Source: Marinobacter daepoensis DSM 16072 (lineage in GTDB: Bacteria; Pseudomonadota; Gammaproteobacteria; Pseudomonadales; Oleiphilaceae). From it: 64,000 nt of DNA. The notes under the pieces are model-generated. The model saw nothing but the letters and a program-made list of their open reading frames with translations. It was not told the DNA's origin and ran no database searches. Made by a program: the position numbers and the translations under genes. This document shows positions 11,543 to 19,929 of the stretch, piece after piece; positions within the stretch are counted from its first letter, which is position 1; each line of letters begins with the position of its first letter. Location: NCBI RefSeq assembly GCF_000421165.1, contig NZ_ATWI01000012.1, positions 62,001-126,000 on the forward strand, read 5' to 3'.

Positions 11543-12664
11543 CTATTCTTCCGTCAATTTTCCATGTTCCACGTGGAACATTCTGTATTCAGGTGCGCAT
11601 CCACTCTGCCACAACGTTTCTGGCTCGGGATGTTCAATAGACGTAATGAACACCTGACAACGCAGTTCCTGCAACTTTTGGGCAAGCATGATTCGGTGGC
11701 GAACATCGAGCTCGGCATTGATATCATCCAGCAGAAACGTCACCTGCTTACCCAGATCACTCAGTACCTTTCCCTGAGCAATCTTCATTAAAATCACCAG
11801 AGTTTTCTGCTGGCCTCTTGAAAAGGTTTCAGCAACCGGGCGTCCGCCATACTTCAGCCGGATATCCGCCCGGTTCGGACCATACAGTGTATGTCCAACC
11901 CTGCGCTCCTGATCCCGGTGACCGAGCAGCACGTCCGTCAATGGCGACCCGCGATCCCAACCTGGATAGAACTCCATCTTTAATCCATCCACCCAGGTAG
12001 CATCCAGCTCTGCCAGGACCGATTCAAAGGCTGCTTTGAACTGCCCAAAGACCGACTGCCGGATATCCGTTAAGGACTCCGCCAGAGCCCCGTACTGGGA
12101 ATCCCAGACGCGCATCAGAGATTCGTCCAGTCTACCATTTCTGAGCATTTGATTCCGCTGTGACGTCACTCTCTGAACCTGTTGCCAAAGCGAGGAAAAC
12201 GAAGGTTCCACGTGGAACACTAACCAATCCAGAAACTGGCGCCTTTTTCCCGGGCCTCCCGCCACAATGTCGAACACCCCGGGGTCGATCACTGAAACGG
12301 GTAAATGCATGGCCAGGAACGACAGGCTGCGAACCGCCTCACCATCCACCCGTAATTGGGTTTCCTTGAGGCTGACGTCGCGGGAAATACCAACACGATG
12401 GAGGATCGGCTCTGCGAATTCCGATTCCTCAAGCCCGGAATCCAATGCGCCAAACACCGTCAGTTTCGGTTGGCCATGGGCCACCACCGCCTGATGCCGG
12501 CTTACCCTGAACGAGCGCCCCAGCCCGAGATACCCGATGGCCTCCAGAATACTGGTTTTACCGCTTCCGTTCGCCCCGTAGAGCAAATTGAAGGAGGGCG
12601 AAAAATCAATGGGCGCCGGTAACAGGTTCCGGAAATGCTGGGTCTGAAGTTTGACTAGCGCCAT
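11543..12664 (-). CDS. recF: RecF, recombination and gap-repair ATPase
   Basis: The 373-residue protein is an SMC-like ATPase that loads RecA at single-strand gaps with RecO and RecR. It has Walker A YGANGSGKTS at about residues 30-39, the ABC-type signature SRGQQKTLVI and Walker B TFLLDDINAELD. It is slightly longer than E. coli RecF. The extra C-terminus contains FHVEH, which is encoded by a perfect parS sequence at 11565-11580, and a near-perfect parS lies inside the gene at 12204. The start ATG at 12664 gives the normal N-terminus MALVKLQTQHFRNL. The ABC1-kinase gene upstream has its own terminator, so recF-gyrB probably has its own promoter. Confidence 0.96.
   Translation of the reverse strand: MALVKLQTQHFRNLLPAPIDFSPSFNLLYGANGSGKTSILEAIGYLGLGRSFRVSRHQAVVAHGQPKLTVFGALDSGLEESEFAEPILHRVGISRDVSLKETQLRVDGEAVRSLSFLAMHLPVSVIDPGVFDIVAGGPGKRRQFLDWLVFHVEPSFSSLWQQVQRVTSQRNQMLRNGRLDESLMRVWDSQYGALAESLTDIRQSVFGQFKAAFESVLAELDATWVDGLKMEFYPGWDRGSPLTDVLLGHRDQERRVGHTLYGPNRADIRLKYGGRPVAETFSRGQQKTLVILMKIAQGKVLSDLGKQVTFLLDDINAELDVRHRIMLAQKLQELRCQVFITSIEHPEPETLWQSGCAPEYRMFHVEHGKLTEE
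11565..11580. other. parS centromere site 1 (inside recF 3' end)
   Basis: The 16-base palindrome TGTTCCACGTGGAACA matches the chromosomal ParB binding site exactly. A cognate parA-parB pair is in the same window at 53100-54833, and the position about 5 kb from the dnaA-rpmH origin is typical. In the recF reading frame it encodes FHVEH. Confidence 0.93.
12204..12219. other. parS centromere site 2, one mismatch (inside recF)
   Basis: GGTTCCACGTGGAACA differs from the perfect parS only in its first base and keeps the 14-base palindromic core GTTCCACGTGGAAC. It is about 640 bases from the first site, within the same gene, and is a likely second ParB nucleation point. Confidence 0.82.
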
Positions 12665-12710
12665 AACATCGGAGTGCTCAGGTTCTTGGGATTGAAGCAG
12701 ACGAAAAGAA

Positions 12711-12738
12711 AGGGCAATACCGTTTCCGATATTGCCCT
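12711..12738 (-). terminator. Terminator downstream of the ABC1-kinase gene
   Basis: The nine-base arms AGGGCAATA and TATTGCCCT enclose a ten-base loop. On the minus strand the hairpin is followed by a T-rich tract (TTTCTTTTC). It lies between the ABC1-kinase stop and the recF start, so it should separate dnaA-dnaN-kinase transcription from recF-gyrB. Confidence 0.7.
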
Positions 12739-12765
12739 AGTGTACTAGAAAGCAGAGAGGAGAGG

Positions 12766-14037
12766 TTAATGAAGCATCGTCAGGCGTTCGTCCATGAACA
12801 CATCCATTTCCGGGGCCAGAATATGGACGTATCGATCAAAATACAGAAACTGCTTTAATAGCAACGCGAACTCACGAGGAAAGTGCAAACCGTGGCTTTC
12901 GCCCACTTTCACCATGTCCATCAGAATACTGTTCACGTCGTCGTCTGCTTGTTCCATTTCATAGGGCGCGTCATCCGGCACCATGCGGTCCATCTGCCGA
13001 TACAGACGTTGGAGGTCCGCCGATAGCTCCGCCACCCGAACAGTCTGACGGGTTACGCCGATTCGGATCATGGCGTCGGCCATGCCGTCAAAATTTCCAA
13101 CCATGATCGCGGAGATAAAATCACTCACCGCCTGCCAGGTGTCCGGTTTGATGCGGCCAACAATCCCAAAATCAATAAAACCAACCCGACCATCTTCCAG
13201 CACCATCAGATTTCCGGCGTGAACGTCGGCATGAAAAAACTCGCATTGCGTCAGGCTGGCAAACCAGGTGTTCATCGCGGTAATCAGCGTTCGCTCAGGG
13301 TCCCGGGAGAACGCCCGGATGCTGTCGAGATCCGTCAGAGGAACGCCATGGAAGCGCTCCATGGTCAGAATCCGGCGGGTGCTGCACTGCTCATACACTT
13401 TCGGTGCCGTCGCATCATCGTTGTGAGTGGCCTGGAGAAACGCCCGGAATACCTTGAGGTTGTTCGCCTCTTTGATGAAATCGCATTCTTCCATCATGGT
13501 TTTCTGGATTTCATCGACAATGCCGGACAGCGACGTCCAGGACAGTTTCGGTGCCAGGGTTTCCAGAATCCGGGCTGAGAGGTAAAGGAAATTAAGGTCG
13601 GTCAGCAGAATGTTTTCCACCCCGGGCTTCTGCACTTTAATGACCACCTCTTCACCCGTTACCAAACGTGCGGCATGAACCTGGGCAATGGACGCCGACG
13701 CAAGGGCGACGGGGTCGATCTCTGAATACACCTGATCGATAGGCCGGCCCAGTTCGTCCCGAATAATCTTCTTGATAACGCTGAACGGCAGGCTAGGGGT
13801 TTTATCCAGGCAGAACTGAAATTCCTCGACGTATTCTTTTGGAAAGAATGTGGGGGAACTGGCAATAAACTGTCCGAGTTTGATGTAAGTGGCTCCGAGG
13901 TTCTCGAAGGTCTGCCGCAGCAGGGTTGGGGTAGGGGGGCGATCCCCCCGTACCCAATTGAACCCGGTTCGGCCGAGCACAGACAGGGTCTGACCGACCC
14001 TGAATACCCCTTTGATTCCATTCGTTACAGCACCCAT
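12766..14037 (-). CDS. ABC1/AarF/UbiB-family atypical kinase
   Basis: This 423-residue protein belongs to the ABC1 (UbiB/AarF) protein-kinase-like family. It shows the KxGQ signature as YIKLGQFIAS near residue 55, the alanine-rich loop ALASASIAQVHAA, the lysine motif VVIKVQKPG, the catalytic segment FFHADVHAGNLMV and the metal-binding GFIDFGIVG. Family members support ubiquinone biosynthesis or lipid metabolism. This one lacks the long C-terminal membrane tail of canonical UbiB and is not beside other ubi genes, so I do not call it UbiB. It lies 18 bases after dnaN and before recF, which breaks the usual dnaA-dnaN-recF-gyrB order. Confidence 0.88.
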   Translation of the reverse strand: MGAVTNGIKGVFRVGQTLSVLGRTGFNWVRGDRPPTPTLLRQTFENLGATYIKLGQFIASSPTFFPKEYVEEFQFCLDKTPSLPFSVIKKIIRDELGRPIDQVYSEIDPVALASASIAQVHAARLVTGEEVVIKVQKPGVENILLTDLNFLYLSARILETLAPKLSWTSLSGIVDEIQKTMMEECDFIKEANNLKVFRAFLQATHNDDATAPKVYEQCSTRRILTMERFHGVPLTDLDSIRAFSRDPERTLITAMNTWFASLTQCEFFHADVHAGNLMVLEDGRVGFIDFGIVGRIKPDTWQAVSDFISAIMVGNFDGMADAMIRIGVTRQTVRVAELSADLQRLYRQMDRMVPDDAPYEMEQADDDVNSILMDMVKVGESHGLHFPREFALLLKQFLYFDRYVHILAPEMDVFMDERLTMLH

Positions 14038-14055
14038 AGAGTCCTCCGAAACCGA

Positions 14056-15159
14056 CTACAACCGCATAGGCATGACAACATACAGGCAGCGGTTATCGTT
14101 CTGTGCCTCAATCAACGCACTGCTGTTGGGATTCGAGAGTGTCATCTTCACCTGGTCATCATCCAGTGCGTTCATCACGTCCACCAGATAGCCTACATTA
14201 AATCCGATCTGCAGGGATTCGCCCTGATACTCAACAGGCAGCGCGTCTTCGGCCTGTTCCTGATCGGGGTTGTTGGCAAATACCTGGAGCTGGTTTGGCG
14301 ACAGGTTCAGGCGCACTCCCCGGATATTCTCGTGGGACAGGATGCCCGCTCGCTGCAAGGTACTCTTCAGGGTTGATCGATCCGCCAGTACCGTCTTGTC
14401 GCCACCGCGAGGAATCACCCGGTTGTAATCCGGGAACTTGCCCTCGATCAGTTTCGAGGTAAAGGTATAACTCCCGACAGTCGCCCGCAGGTGGTTGTCC
14501 CCAATGACCAGCGTGACCGGGGACTCAACATCGTCCAGCAGCCTCGCCAGCTCCAGTACCCCTTTGCGGGGCACGATCACCTGCCGAAGTTCAGGACAAC
14601 CGGTATCCAGATCAAACTGAGCCATCGCCAACCGGTGACCGTCGGTTGCCACGGCTCGGGCATGATTTGCATCCACTTCCAGCAACAGGCCGTTCAGGTA
14701 ATAACGCACATCCTGTTGCGCCATGGCGAACGCTGTGGCGTCCAGCATGCGGCCCAGTTCTTTCTGCGGCAGCGCCAGACGAAAACTCTCAGGCTCATCT
14801 TCCACGTTCGGAAAATGCTCAGCCGGAAGCGTCGACAGGGTGAAATGCGAATTGCCGCAACGCAGGTGCAGGCGATCGCCTTCCAGCACAAGGTCAATCG
14901 GGGCTTCATCCCCCAGAGCCCGGCAAATATCGGCCAGCTTTCTGGCAGGCACCGTGATCCGGCCCGGCTGATCCACGTGGACCGGCGTGACCCGCGCCAC
15001 CAGCTCAACTTCCATGTTGGTGCCGGTCAGTGTCAGCGTATTGTCTTCCGCTTCCAGAAGGACGTTGGACAACACCGGCATGGTCTGTTTCTTTTCCACA
15101 ACGCCCGCAATGCTTTGCAGCGGGGTGATCAGTGATTCACGGCTGATGGTCAGTTTCAT
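14056..15159 (-). CDS. dnaN: DnaN, DNA polymerase III sliding clamp (beta subunit)
   Basis: The 367-residue length and sequence match the beta clamp, a ring that tethers DNA polymerase III and recruits other repair and replication factors. The N-terminus MKLTISRESLITPLQSIAGVV, the central DGHRLAMAQ segment and the C-terminus YVVMPMRL are hallmark positions; the last residues form part of the peptide-binding cleft. It lies 60 bases after dnaA, and an intrinsic terminator spans the dnaA stop. It therefore depends on read-through or on a promoter within the end of dnaA. Confidence 0.97.
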   Translation of the reverse strand: MKLTISRESLITPLQSIAGVVEKKQTMPVLSNVLLEAEDNTLTLTGTNMEVELVARVTPVHVDQPGRITVPARKLADICRALGDEAPIDLVLEGDRLHLRCGNSHFTLSTLPAEHFPNVEDEPESFRLALPQKELGRMLDATAFAMAQQDVRYYLNGLLLEVDANHARAVATDGHRLAMAQFDLDTGCPELRQVIVPRKGVLELARLLDDVESPVTLVIGDNHLRATVGSYTFTSKLIEGKFPDYNRVIPRGGDKTVLADRSTLKSTLQRAGILSHENIRGVRLNLSPNQLQVFANNPDQEQAEDALPVEYQGESLQIGFNVGYLVDVMNALDDDQVKMTLSNPNSSALIEAQNDNRCLYVVMPMRL

Positions 15160-15204
15160 GGCACTCGGCTTCAGTTATCGGAAGTGAATGTATGTGTTGT
15201 TCGC

Positions 15205-15228
15205 AAAAAACCACCTGCCTCAGGTGGT
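15205..15228 (-). terminator. Intrinsic terminator overlapping the dnaA stop codon
   Basis: On the minus strand the hairpin ACCACCTG-AGG-CAGGTGGT is followed directly by six T residues. The dnaA TGA stop (15222-15220) sits at the inner end of the first arm. It lies between dnaA and dnaN and should attenuate transcription into dnaN. Translation to the dnaA stop would place a ribosome over the stem, so termination may depend on ribosome occupancy. Confidence 0.75.
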
Positions 15229-16677
15229 CAGCAGTCTCATAAAGTTCTGATAGTCTTCGCGGATCCCCGGATCCGTTTCCTGCAATTCAACGATCTTCTT
15301 GCAGGCATGCAATACCGTGGTGTGATCCCGCCCACCAAAAGCATCTCCGATTTCCGGCAGGCTATGATTGGTGAGTTCCTTGGAGAGCGACATCGCTACC
15401 TGCCGGGGCCTTGTCACCGTCCGGGTCCGGCGCTTCGACAACAGGTCTGACACTTTGATCTTGTAATACTCAGCCACCGTTCTTTGAATGTTGTCGATGC
15501 TGACCTGCTTTTCATGCAGTGCCAGCAAATCCTTCAGGCTCTCCCGAATGAACGGCGGGGTGATCTCAGAACCCGTGAAGTGAGCATTCGCTATCACCAG
15601 ACGAAGCGCCCCTTCAAGTTCACGAACGTTTGAGCGGATTTTCTGAGCGATAAAAAATGCCGCCTCGCTGCTGAGTTTAACGTTCGCCTGTTCCGCCTTT
15701 TTCATCAGAATCGCCACCCGGGTTTCCAGTTCCGGTGGCTCCACCATCACCGTCAGCCCCCAGCCAAAACGGGATTTCAGCCTCTCCTCCATATCGGAGA
15801 TTTCTTTCGGAAACCGGTCACAGGTCACAATGACCTGCTGCCCGCCTTCAAGCAGGGCATTAAAGGTGTGGAAAAACTCTTCCTGGGACCGTTCCTTGCG
15901 GGCAAAAAACTGAATATCGTCGATCAGCAGGGCGTCCACCGACCGATAATATCGCTTGAACTCGTTGATGGCATTTAACTGCAGCGCCTTGACCATATCC
16001 GCCACAAAGCGCTCTGATCGCAGATAGGCCACCTTCGCCCGGGGATTACGACGTACGATCTCATTGCCAATGGCATGCATCAGGTGGGTTTTCCCCAACC
16101 CGACCCCGCCATACAGGAACAGCGGGTTGTAGGCGCCACCCGGGTTTTCAGCAACCTGCATCGAAGCAGCACGAGCCAACTGGTTCGACTTGCCTTCAAC
16201 AAAGGTATCAAAGGTAAAGGTCTCGTTCAGAAAGCTCTGATGCTTGATATCCCCTTCAACCTGTACCGTGCGACGCTCTGTCTGGGGCTTCGACACCGCA
16301 GGCGCCGGCCGGCTCGTCTCTGAAACGGTGGCCGCCACGCTTCTCTCTTCTTCTGTGACCGTCTGTCCCGCTTCTTCCGAAACCCTAACCGGTGGCGCCA
16401 CTTCTGACCGAACCACAGGATCTGTCGGTTTTGGTGCCGAGCCCACCTTCATCGTCACTCTCGGCGCCTGGCCGCCATTCAGGTCCTTCAGTACTTCTTC
16501 TATACGGCGAAGGTATTTTTCATTTACCCAGTCCATCACAAACCGATTAGGAGCAAACAGCATCAGCTGCCCCTCCCGGTGGTCTGACTGCAGGGGTCTC
16601 AACCAGGTATTGAACTGCTGTGCGGGAAACTCATCCCGGAGTACCTCAAGACATTGATGCCACATATTGTTCGGCAC
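15220..16677 (-). CDS. dnaA: DnaA, chromosomal replication initiator
   Basis: DnaA binds TTATCCACA boxes, oligomerises with ATP and opens the origin. The 485-residue protein has domain I ([20 protein letters not shown]), a variable Pro/Glu/Ser-rich domain II at about residues 80-140, and the AAA+ domain III with Walker [10 protein letters not shown] near residue 193 and Walker [10 protein letters not shown]. Domain IV carries the box-recognition motif [15 protein letters not shown] chose the GTG at 16677 because GGGAG stands nine bases upstream and the N-terminus then aligns with the family; the in-frame ATG at 16713 would add 12 unusual residues. It is transcribed away from rpmH. Confidence 0.97.
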   Translation of the reverse strand: MPNNMWHQCLEVLRDEFPAQQFNTWLRPLQSDHREGQLMLFAPNRFVMDWVNEKYLRRIEEVLKDLNGGQAPRVTMKVGSAPKPTDPVVRSEVAPPVRVSEEAGQTVTEEERSVAATVSETSRPAPAVSKPQTERRTVQVEGDIKHQSFLNETFTFDTFVEGKSNQLARAASMQVAENPGGAYNPLFLYGGVGLGKTHLMHAIGNEIVRRNPRAKVAYLRSERFVADMVKALQLNAINEFKRYYRSVDALLIDDIQFFARKERSQEEFFHTFNALLEGGQQVIVTCDRFPKEISDMEERLKSRFGWGLTVMVEPPELETRVAILMKKAEQANVKLSSEAAFFIAQKIRSNVRELEGALRLVIANAHFTGSEITPPFIRESLKDLLALHEKQVSIDNIQRTVAEYYKIKVSDLLSKRRTRTVTRPRQVAMSLSKELTNHSLPEIGDAFGGRDHTTVLHACKKIVELQETDPGIREDYQNFMRLLTT

Positions 16678-17316
16678 GACCGCCTGCTCCCGAAAACCTG
16701 ACTGATAAGGCACTGGACGGATATCGACCGGTGCCTGAAGTGACCGACGATTCTACCCCGCGCCAGCCTTCAGTAAAAGACCGAAAACCTGGGTCATGAA
16801 CAGCCTGTGGAAACATTTCTTTATAAATTTCAGAATGTTTCAAACATATCTACAACCTTGTGTACAGAAAACCTTTGAAAAAAAGTTATTCACAGTACCT
16901 TGTGTAAACCCGGTGTCTGACCCTGTGTGAAAGTTATGAACCCATCCATGCATAACTTCCCTCCGGACCCTGAATCCGACTTATACACAATCCGTGATAA
17001 CGAAATCCACAGGCCTCAGCCCCATCTGTCACATGCCTTGTCATCGCAATAACTTACTGATCTATTGCAATAAAATAACCTTATCCACAGAAAAGCATGT
17101 GCCTAATAACAGTAATAAATATCTTTGAAAGAATTTAAAAAAGACCTTATAGATTCTATTACTCGTCATGTCGGATAGTACCCATGCCGAAAACTGGCCT
17201 GGCTAACGTATAACCATTGAACTTGCACCGGTATTTGACTAGAATGCCGCTCCTGTTTTGGCTGTCTATTTTCCAGCCAGTGACAATGTCCATTGACGAT
17301 TTGTGAGATCATCACC
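16678..17316. other. oriC: Origin-type intergenic region (dnaA-rpmH), oriC candidate
   Basis: The 639-base gap between dnaA and rpmH holds DnaA-box sequences: perfect TTATCCACA at 17081, TTATACACA at 16981, TTATTCACA at 16886, and degenerate forms at 16806 and 16911. A very AT-rich stretch follows the perfect box (about 17097-17160, including AATAAATATC and AATTTAAAAAA) and suits a DNA-unwinding element. The position between divergent dnaA and rpmH is that of oriC in Pseudomonas. Function is inferred; a second candidate lies at 50158-50544. Confidence 0.75.
17217..17245 (+). promoter_or_regulatory. Sigma70-type promoter of rpmH-rnpA
   Basis: TTGAAC (17217-17222) and TAGAAT (17240-17245) are spaced by 17 bases, and the -10 element ends 71 bases before the rpmH ATG. 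It adjoins the origin region and would drive the rpmH-rnpA-yidD-yidC unit. Confidence 0.6.
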
Positions 17317-17451
17317 ATGAAAAGAACGTTTCAACCAAGCGTCCTGAAGCGCAAGCGTGTACACGGTTTCCGTGCCCGGATGGCCACTGCCAACGGTCGC
17401 AAGGTACTGTCCCGTCGCCGTGCCAAGGGCCGTGCGCGCCTGTCTGCGTAA
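17317..17451 (+). CDS. rpmH: Ribosomal protein bL34
   Basis: The 44-residue basic protein begins [14 protein letters not shown] and contains [16 protein letters not shown] and [13 protein letters not shown], the conserved L34 sequence. It is a structural protein of the large ribosomal subunit. It is the first gene of the rightward unit and is followed 15 bases later by rnpA, the normal arrangement beside bacterial origins. Confidence 0.98.
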   Translation: MKRTFQPSVLKRKRVHGFRARMATANGRKVLSRRRAKGRARLSA

Positions 17452-17466
17452 TCTGAAGCTCGCCTC

Positions 17467-17865
17467 ATGAAGGCCTTACCGTTTCCGAAGTCTCACAGGC
17501 TGTTGAAACCTTCGGATTACAGCAGGGTCTTCGATGGCGTCACGCTGAAAGTTCCGCACAGGAATTTTCTGATCCTGGCCACTCCCAATACTTTGGGCCA
17601 CGCCAGGGTCGGATTGATTTTTTCGAAGAAGAACCTTCGGCTCGCAGTTCAGAGAAACCGGATCAAGCGTCAGGTCAGAGAGACTTTCCGGCTACAGCCC
17701 GATTTACCCGGTCTGGATGTCATTGTGCTCGGACGACAAGGTCTCGATAAACTGGACAATTCGTCGGTGTCTGATGCCCTGAACGACATCTGGCGTCGCC
17801 TGAAGAAAAAGCATCGTCAGACAGCATCAAGCCCTTCCTCTGGTGATCTCAGAGGTACAGAGTAA
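17467..17865 (+). CDS. rnpA: RNase P protein component
   Basis: The 132-residue basic protein is the cofactor of the RNase P ribozyme, which matures tRNA 5' ends. It has the signature [13 protein letters not shown] near residue 60, preceded by [17 protein letters not shown]. The C-terminal tail beyond about residue 118 is low-complexity and Ser-rich. It follows rpmH closely, and its stop overlaps the yidD ATG by one base. Confidence 0.96.
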   Translation: MKALPFPKSHRLLKPSDYSRVFDGVTLKVPHRNFLILATPNTLGHARVGLIFSKKNLRLAVQRNRIKRQVRETFRLQPDLPGLDVIVLGRQGLDKLDNSSVSDALNDIWRRLKKKHRQTASSPSSGDLRGTE

Positions 17866-18158
17866 TGCGCAAGCTCATGCTCTTGCCTATCCGGTTCTAT
17901 CAGTACGCGATCAGCCCTATGATGGCCAGCCATTGCCGCCATTACCCTACCTGTTCACAATACGCCATTGAGGCCATTCAGCATCATGGCGCTCTCAAAG
18001 GCGGATACCTTGCAACAGCTAGATTACTCAGGTGTCATCCCTGGTCCGAAGGCGGTTATGATCCAGTACCGGGAACCAACCTGAAAACGGCGCCTTGCTC
18101 CGGCCAGGCCTGCAACCCGAAAGAACGCACACATTCCACTACTCAGACCAGACACTAA
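17865..18158 (+). CDS. yidD: YidD, membrane-protein insertion efficiency factor
   Basis: The 97-residue protein carries the Cys-rich YidD signature: [16 protein letters not shown], then [15 protein letters not shown] and GGYDPVP. It is a membrane-associated helper thought to assist YidC-dependent insertion. It sits between rnpA and yidC, overlaps rnpA by one base and ends five bases before yidC. The N-terminal amphipathic segment [16 protein letters not shown] fits membrane association. Confidence 0.96.
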   Translation: MRKLMLLPIRFYQYAISPMMASHCRHYPTCSQYAIEAIQHHGALKGGYLATARLLRCHPWSEGGYDPVPGTNLKTAPCSGQACNPKERTHSTTQTRH

Positions 18159-18162
18159 GTTT

Positions 18163-19857
18163 ATGGATATTCAACGCATTGTTTTGTTTGCCGGTCTCGC
18201 CATTGTCAGTTACCTGATGGTACTTGCCTGGAATGAGGACTATCACCAGCCTCAAACAGAACAGGTCGCCCAGATACAAGCATCTGCCGAGGGCAACGGT
18301 TCAGCGGCGGATGACATGATTCTGCCGGAAGACAGCCAGTCTGGTGCTGAAGAGTTCTCCACGCCGGAATCCGGCTCCCAGCCTTCCGTTGAAGGTGCCG
18401 TAGACCTGACGGATCGGTTTGTAACTGTCACCACCGACGTTTACAGGCTCAAGATTGACCGGGTCGGTGGCAACGTGGTGGAAAGTTCACTGCTGCAATA
18501 CGATGAATCTCTGGACAGCGAACAGCCTCTCAAGCTGCTGACGAATACCCGCACACGGACTTACCTGCTGGAGAGCGGCCTGATCGGCCGGGACGGGCCG
18601 GATGGCAGCAAAGCAGGCAACGCTCCGGTGTTCCAGTCAGAGTCGGCAGGGTATGAACTGGCAGAAGGCCAGGACGAAATTACGGTGGATCTGGTACACA
18701 CCACCAGCAGCGGTGTTGCAATCACCAAGCGTTACCACCTGGCCCGAGACAGTTATCAGATCGACGTCCGTTATCTGATTGATAACCGCTCCGAGACACC
18801 CTGGCAGGGCAATTTCACCGGTAAAATTGTCCGGGATCAGGCACCGGATCCAACCTCTCAGGCCAGCATGGGCATTCGCGCCTACCTGGGAATGGTTGTC
18901 AGTACGCCGGAAGATCCTTACGAGAAATACGACTTTGAAGATCTCTCGGAAAAGCGGGTGAACCAGCCGGTTACCAATGGCTGGCTGGCCTTTCTGCAAC
19001 ACTATTTCCTGACGGCCTGGGTGCCGGAACGTGACCAGAAAGCTCAGTACCAGACCACCCGTCGCGGTGATCTGCATGTGATGGGATTCGTTTATCCCGC
19101 CACCACCGTTGCCCCGGGTGAAAGCGCTGAGGTTGGAGCCACCGCTTACGTTGGTCCCAAGATCATCGACCGGCTGGAGGCATTGGCGCCGAATCTGGAC
19201 CGAACGGTTGATTTTGGCTGGCTGTTTTTTATCTCTCTGCCCCTGTTCTACATTCTGGAGTGGTTCTACGCTCTGGTCGGTAACTGGGGTGTGGCCATCA
19301 TCCTGTTAACGGTGCTTGTGAAAGCGGTGTTCTTCCACCTCTCGGCCACCAGCTACCGCTCAATGGCAAAAATGCGGGCCGTAGCTCCTCAGTTGACCCG
19401 ACTGAAAGAACTTTACGGTGACGACCGTCAGCGTATGTCCCAGGAAATGATGGCACTGTACAAACGGGAAAAGATTAATCCGCTGGGTGGCTGTCTGCCC
19501 ATTCTGGTGCAAATGCCAGTGTTCATCTCGCTGTATTGGGTACTGTTTGAAAGTGTTCAGCTGCGCCATGCGCCGTTCATGCTCTGGATTCAGGATCTGT
19601 CCCAGATGGACCCTTACTTCATTCTGCCGATTCTGATGGGCGCCAGCATGTTCATCCAGATGAGCCTGAACCCGACACCGCCAGACCCCATGCAGGCGAA
19701 GATCATGAAGCTGATGCCGTTGATCTTTACCGTGTTCTTCCTGTGGTTCCCGGCAGGTCTGGTCCTGTACTGGCTGGTGAACAACATTCTTTCGATCTCC
19801 CAGCAGTGGTACATTACCCGCAAGATCGAAGCGGAAACCGCAGGCAAGAAATACTGA
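18163..19857 (+). CDS. yidC: YidC, membrane protein insertase
   Basis: The 564-residue protein is the Oxa1/YidC insertase of the inner membrane. It has an N-terminal signal-anchor helix (IVLFAGLAIVSYLMVLAW), a large periplasmic beta domain to about residue 340, and a C-terminal five-helix insertase domain. That domain contains WGVAIILLTVLVKAVFF, the cytoplasmic coiled region RLKELYGDDRQRMSQEMMAL and GGCLPILVQMPVFISLYW. Length and layout match the gammaproteobacterial form. A clear terminator follows at 19881. Confidence 0.97.
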   Translation: MDIQRIVLFAGLAIVSYLMVLAWNEDYHQPQTEQVAQIQASAEGNGSAADDMILPEDSQSGAEEFSTPESGSQPSVEGAVDLTDRFVTVTTDVYRLKIDRVGGNVVESSLLQYDESLDSEQPLKLLTNTRTRTYLLESGLIGRDGPDGSKAGNAPVFQSESAGYELAEGQDEITVDLVHTTSSGVAITKRYHLARDSYQIDVRYLIDNRSETPWQGNFTGKIVRDQAPDPTSQASMGIRAYLGMVVSTPEDPYEKYDFEDLSEKRVNQPVTNGWLAFLQHYFLTAWVPERDQKAQYQTTRRGDLHVMGFVYPATTVAPGESAEVGATAYVGPKIIDRLEALAPNLDRTVDFGWLFFISLPLFYILEWFYALVGNWGVAIILLTVLVKAVFFHLSATSYRSMAKMRAVAPQLTRLKELYGDDRQRMSQEMMALYKREKINPLGGCLPILVQMPVFISLYWVLFESVQLRHAPFMLWIQDLSQMDPYFILPILMGASMFIQMSLNPTPPDPMQAKIMKLMPLIFTVFFLWFPAGLVLYWLVNNILSISQQWYITRKIEAETAGKKY

Positions 19858-19880
19858 CCCAACAGTACTTCTGACCTGAT

Positions 19881-19910
19881 AAAGGCTCCCTCGCGGAGCC
19901 TTTATTTTTT
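19881..19910 (+). terminator. Intrinsic terminator after yidC
   Basis: The arms AAAGGCTCC and GGAGCCTTT with a five-base loop are followed by TATTTTTT. It closes the rpmH-yidC unit 20 bases before mnmE. Confidence 0.88.
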
Positions 19911-19929
19911 CTATTGCAGGAACACCAAG

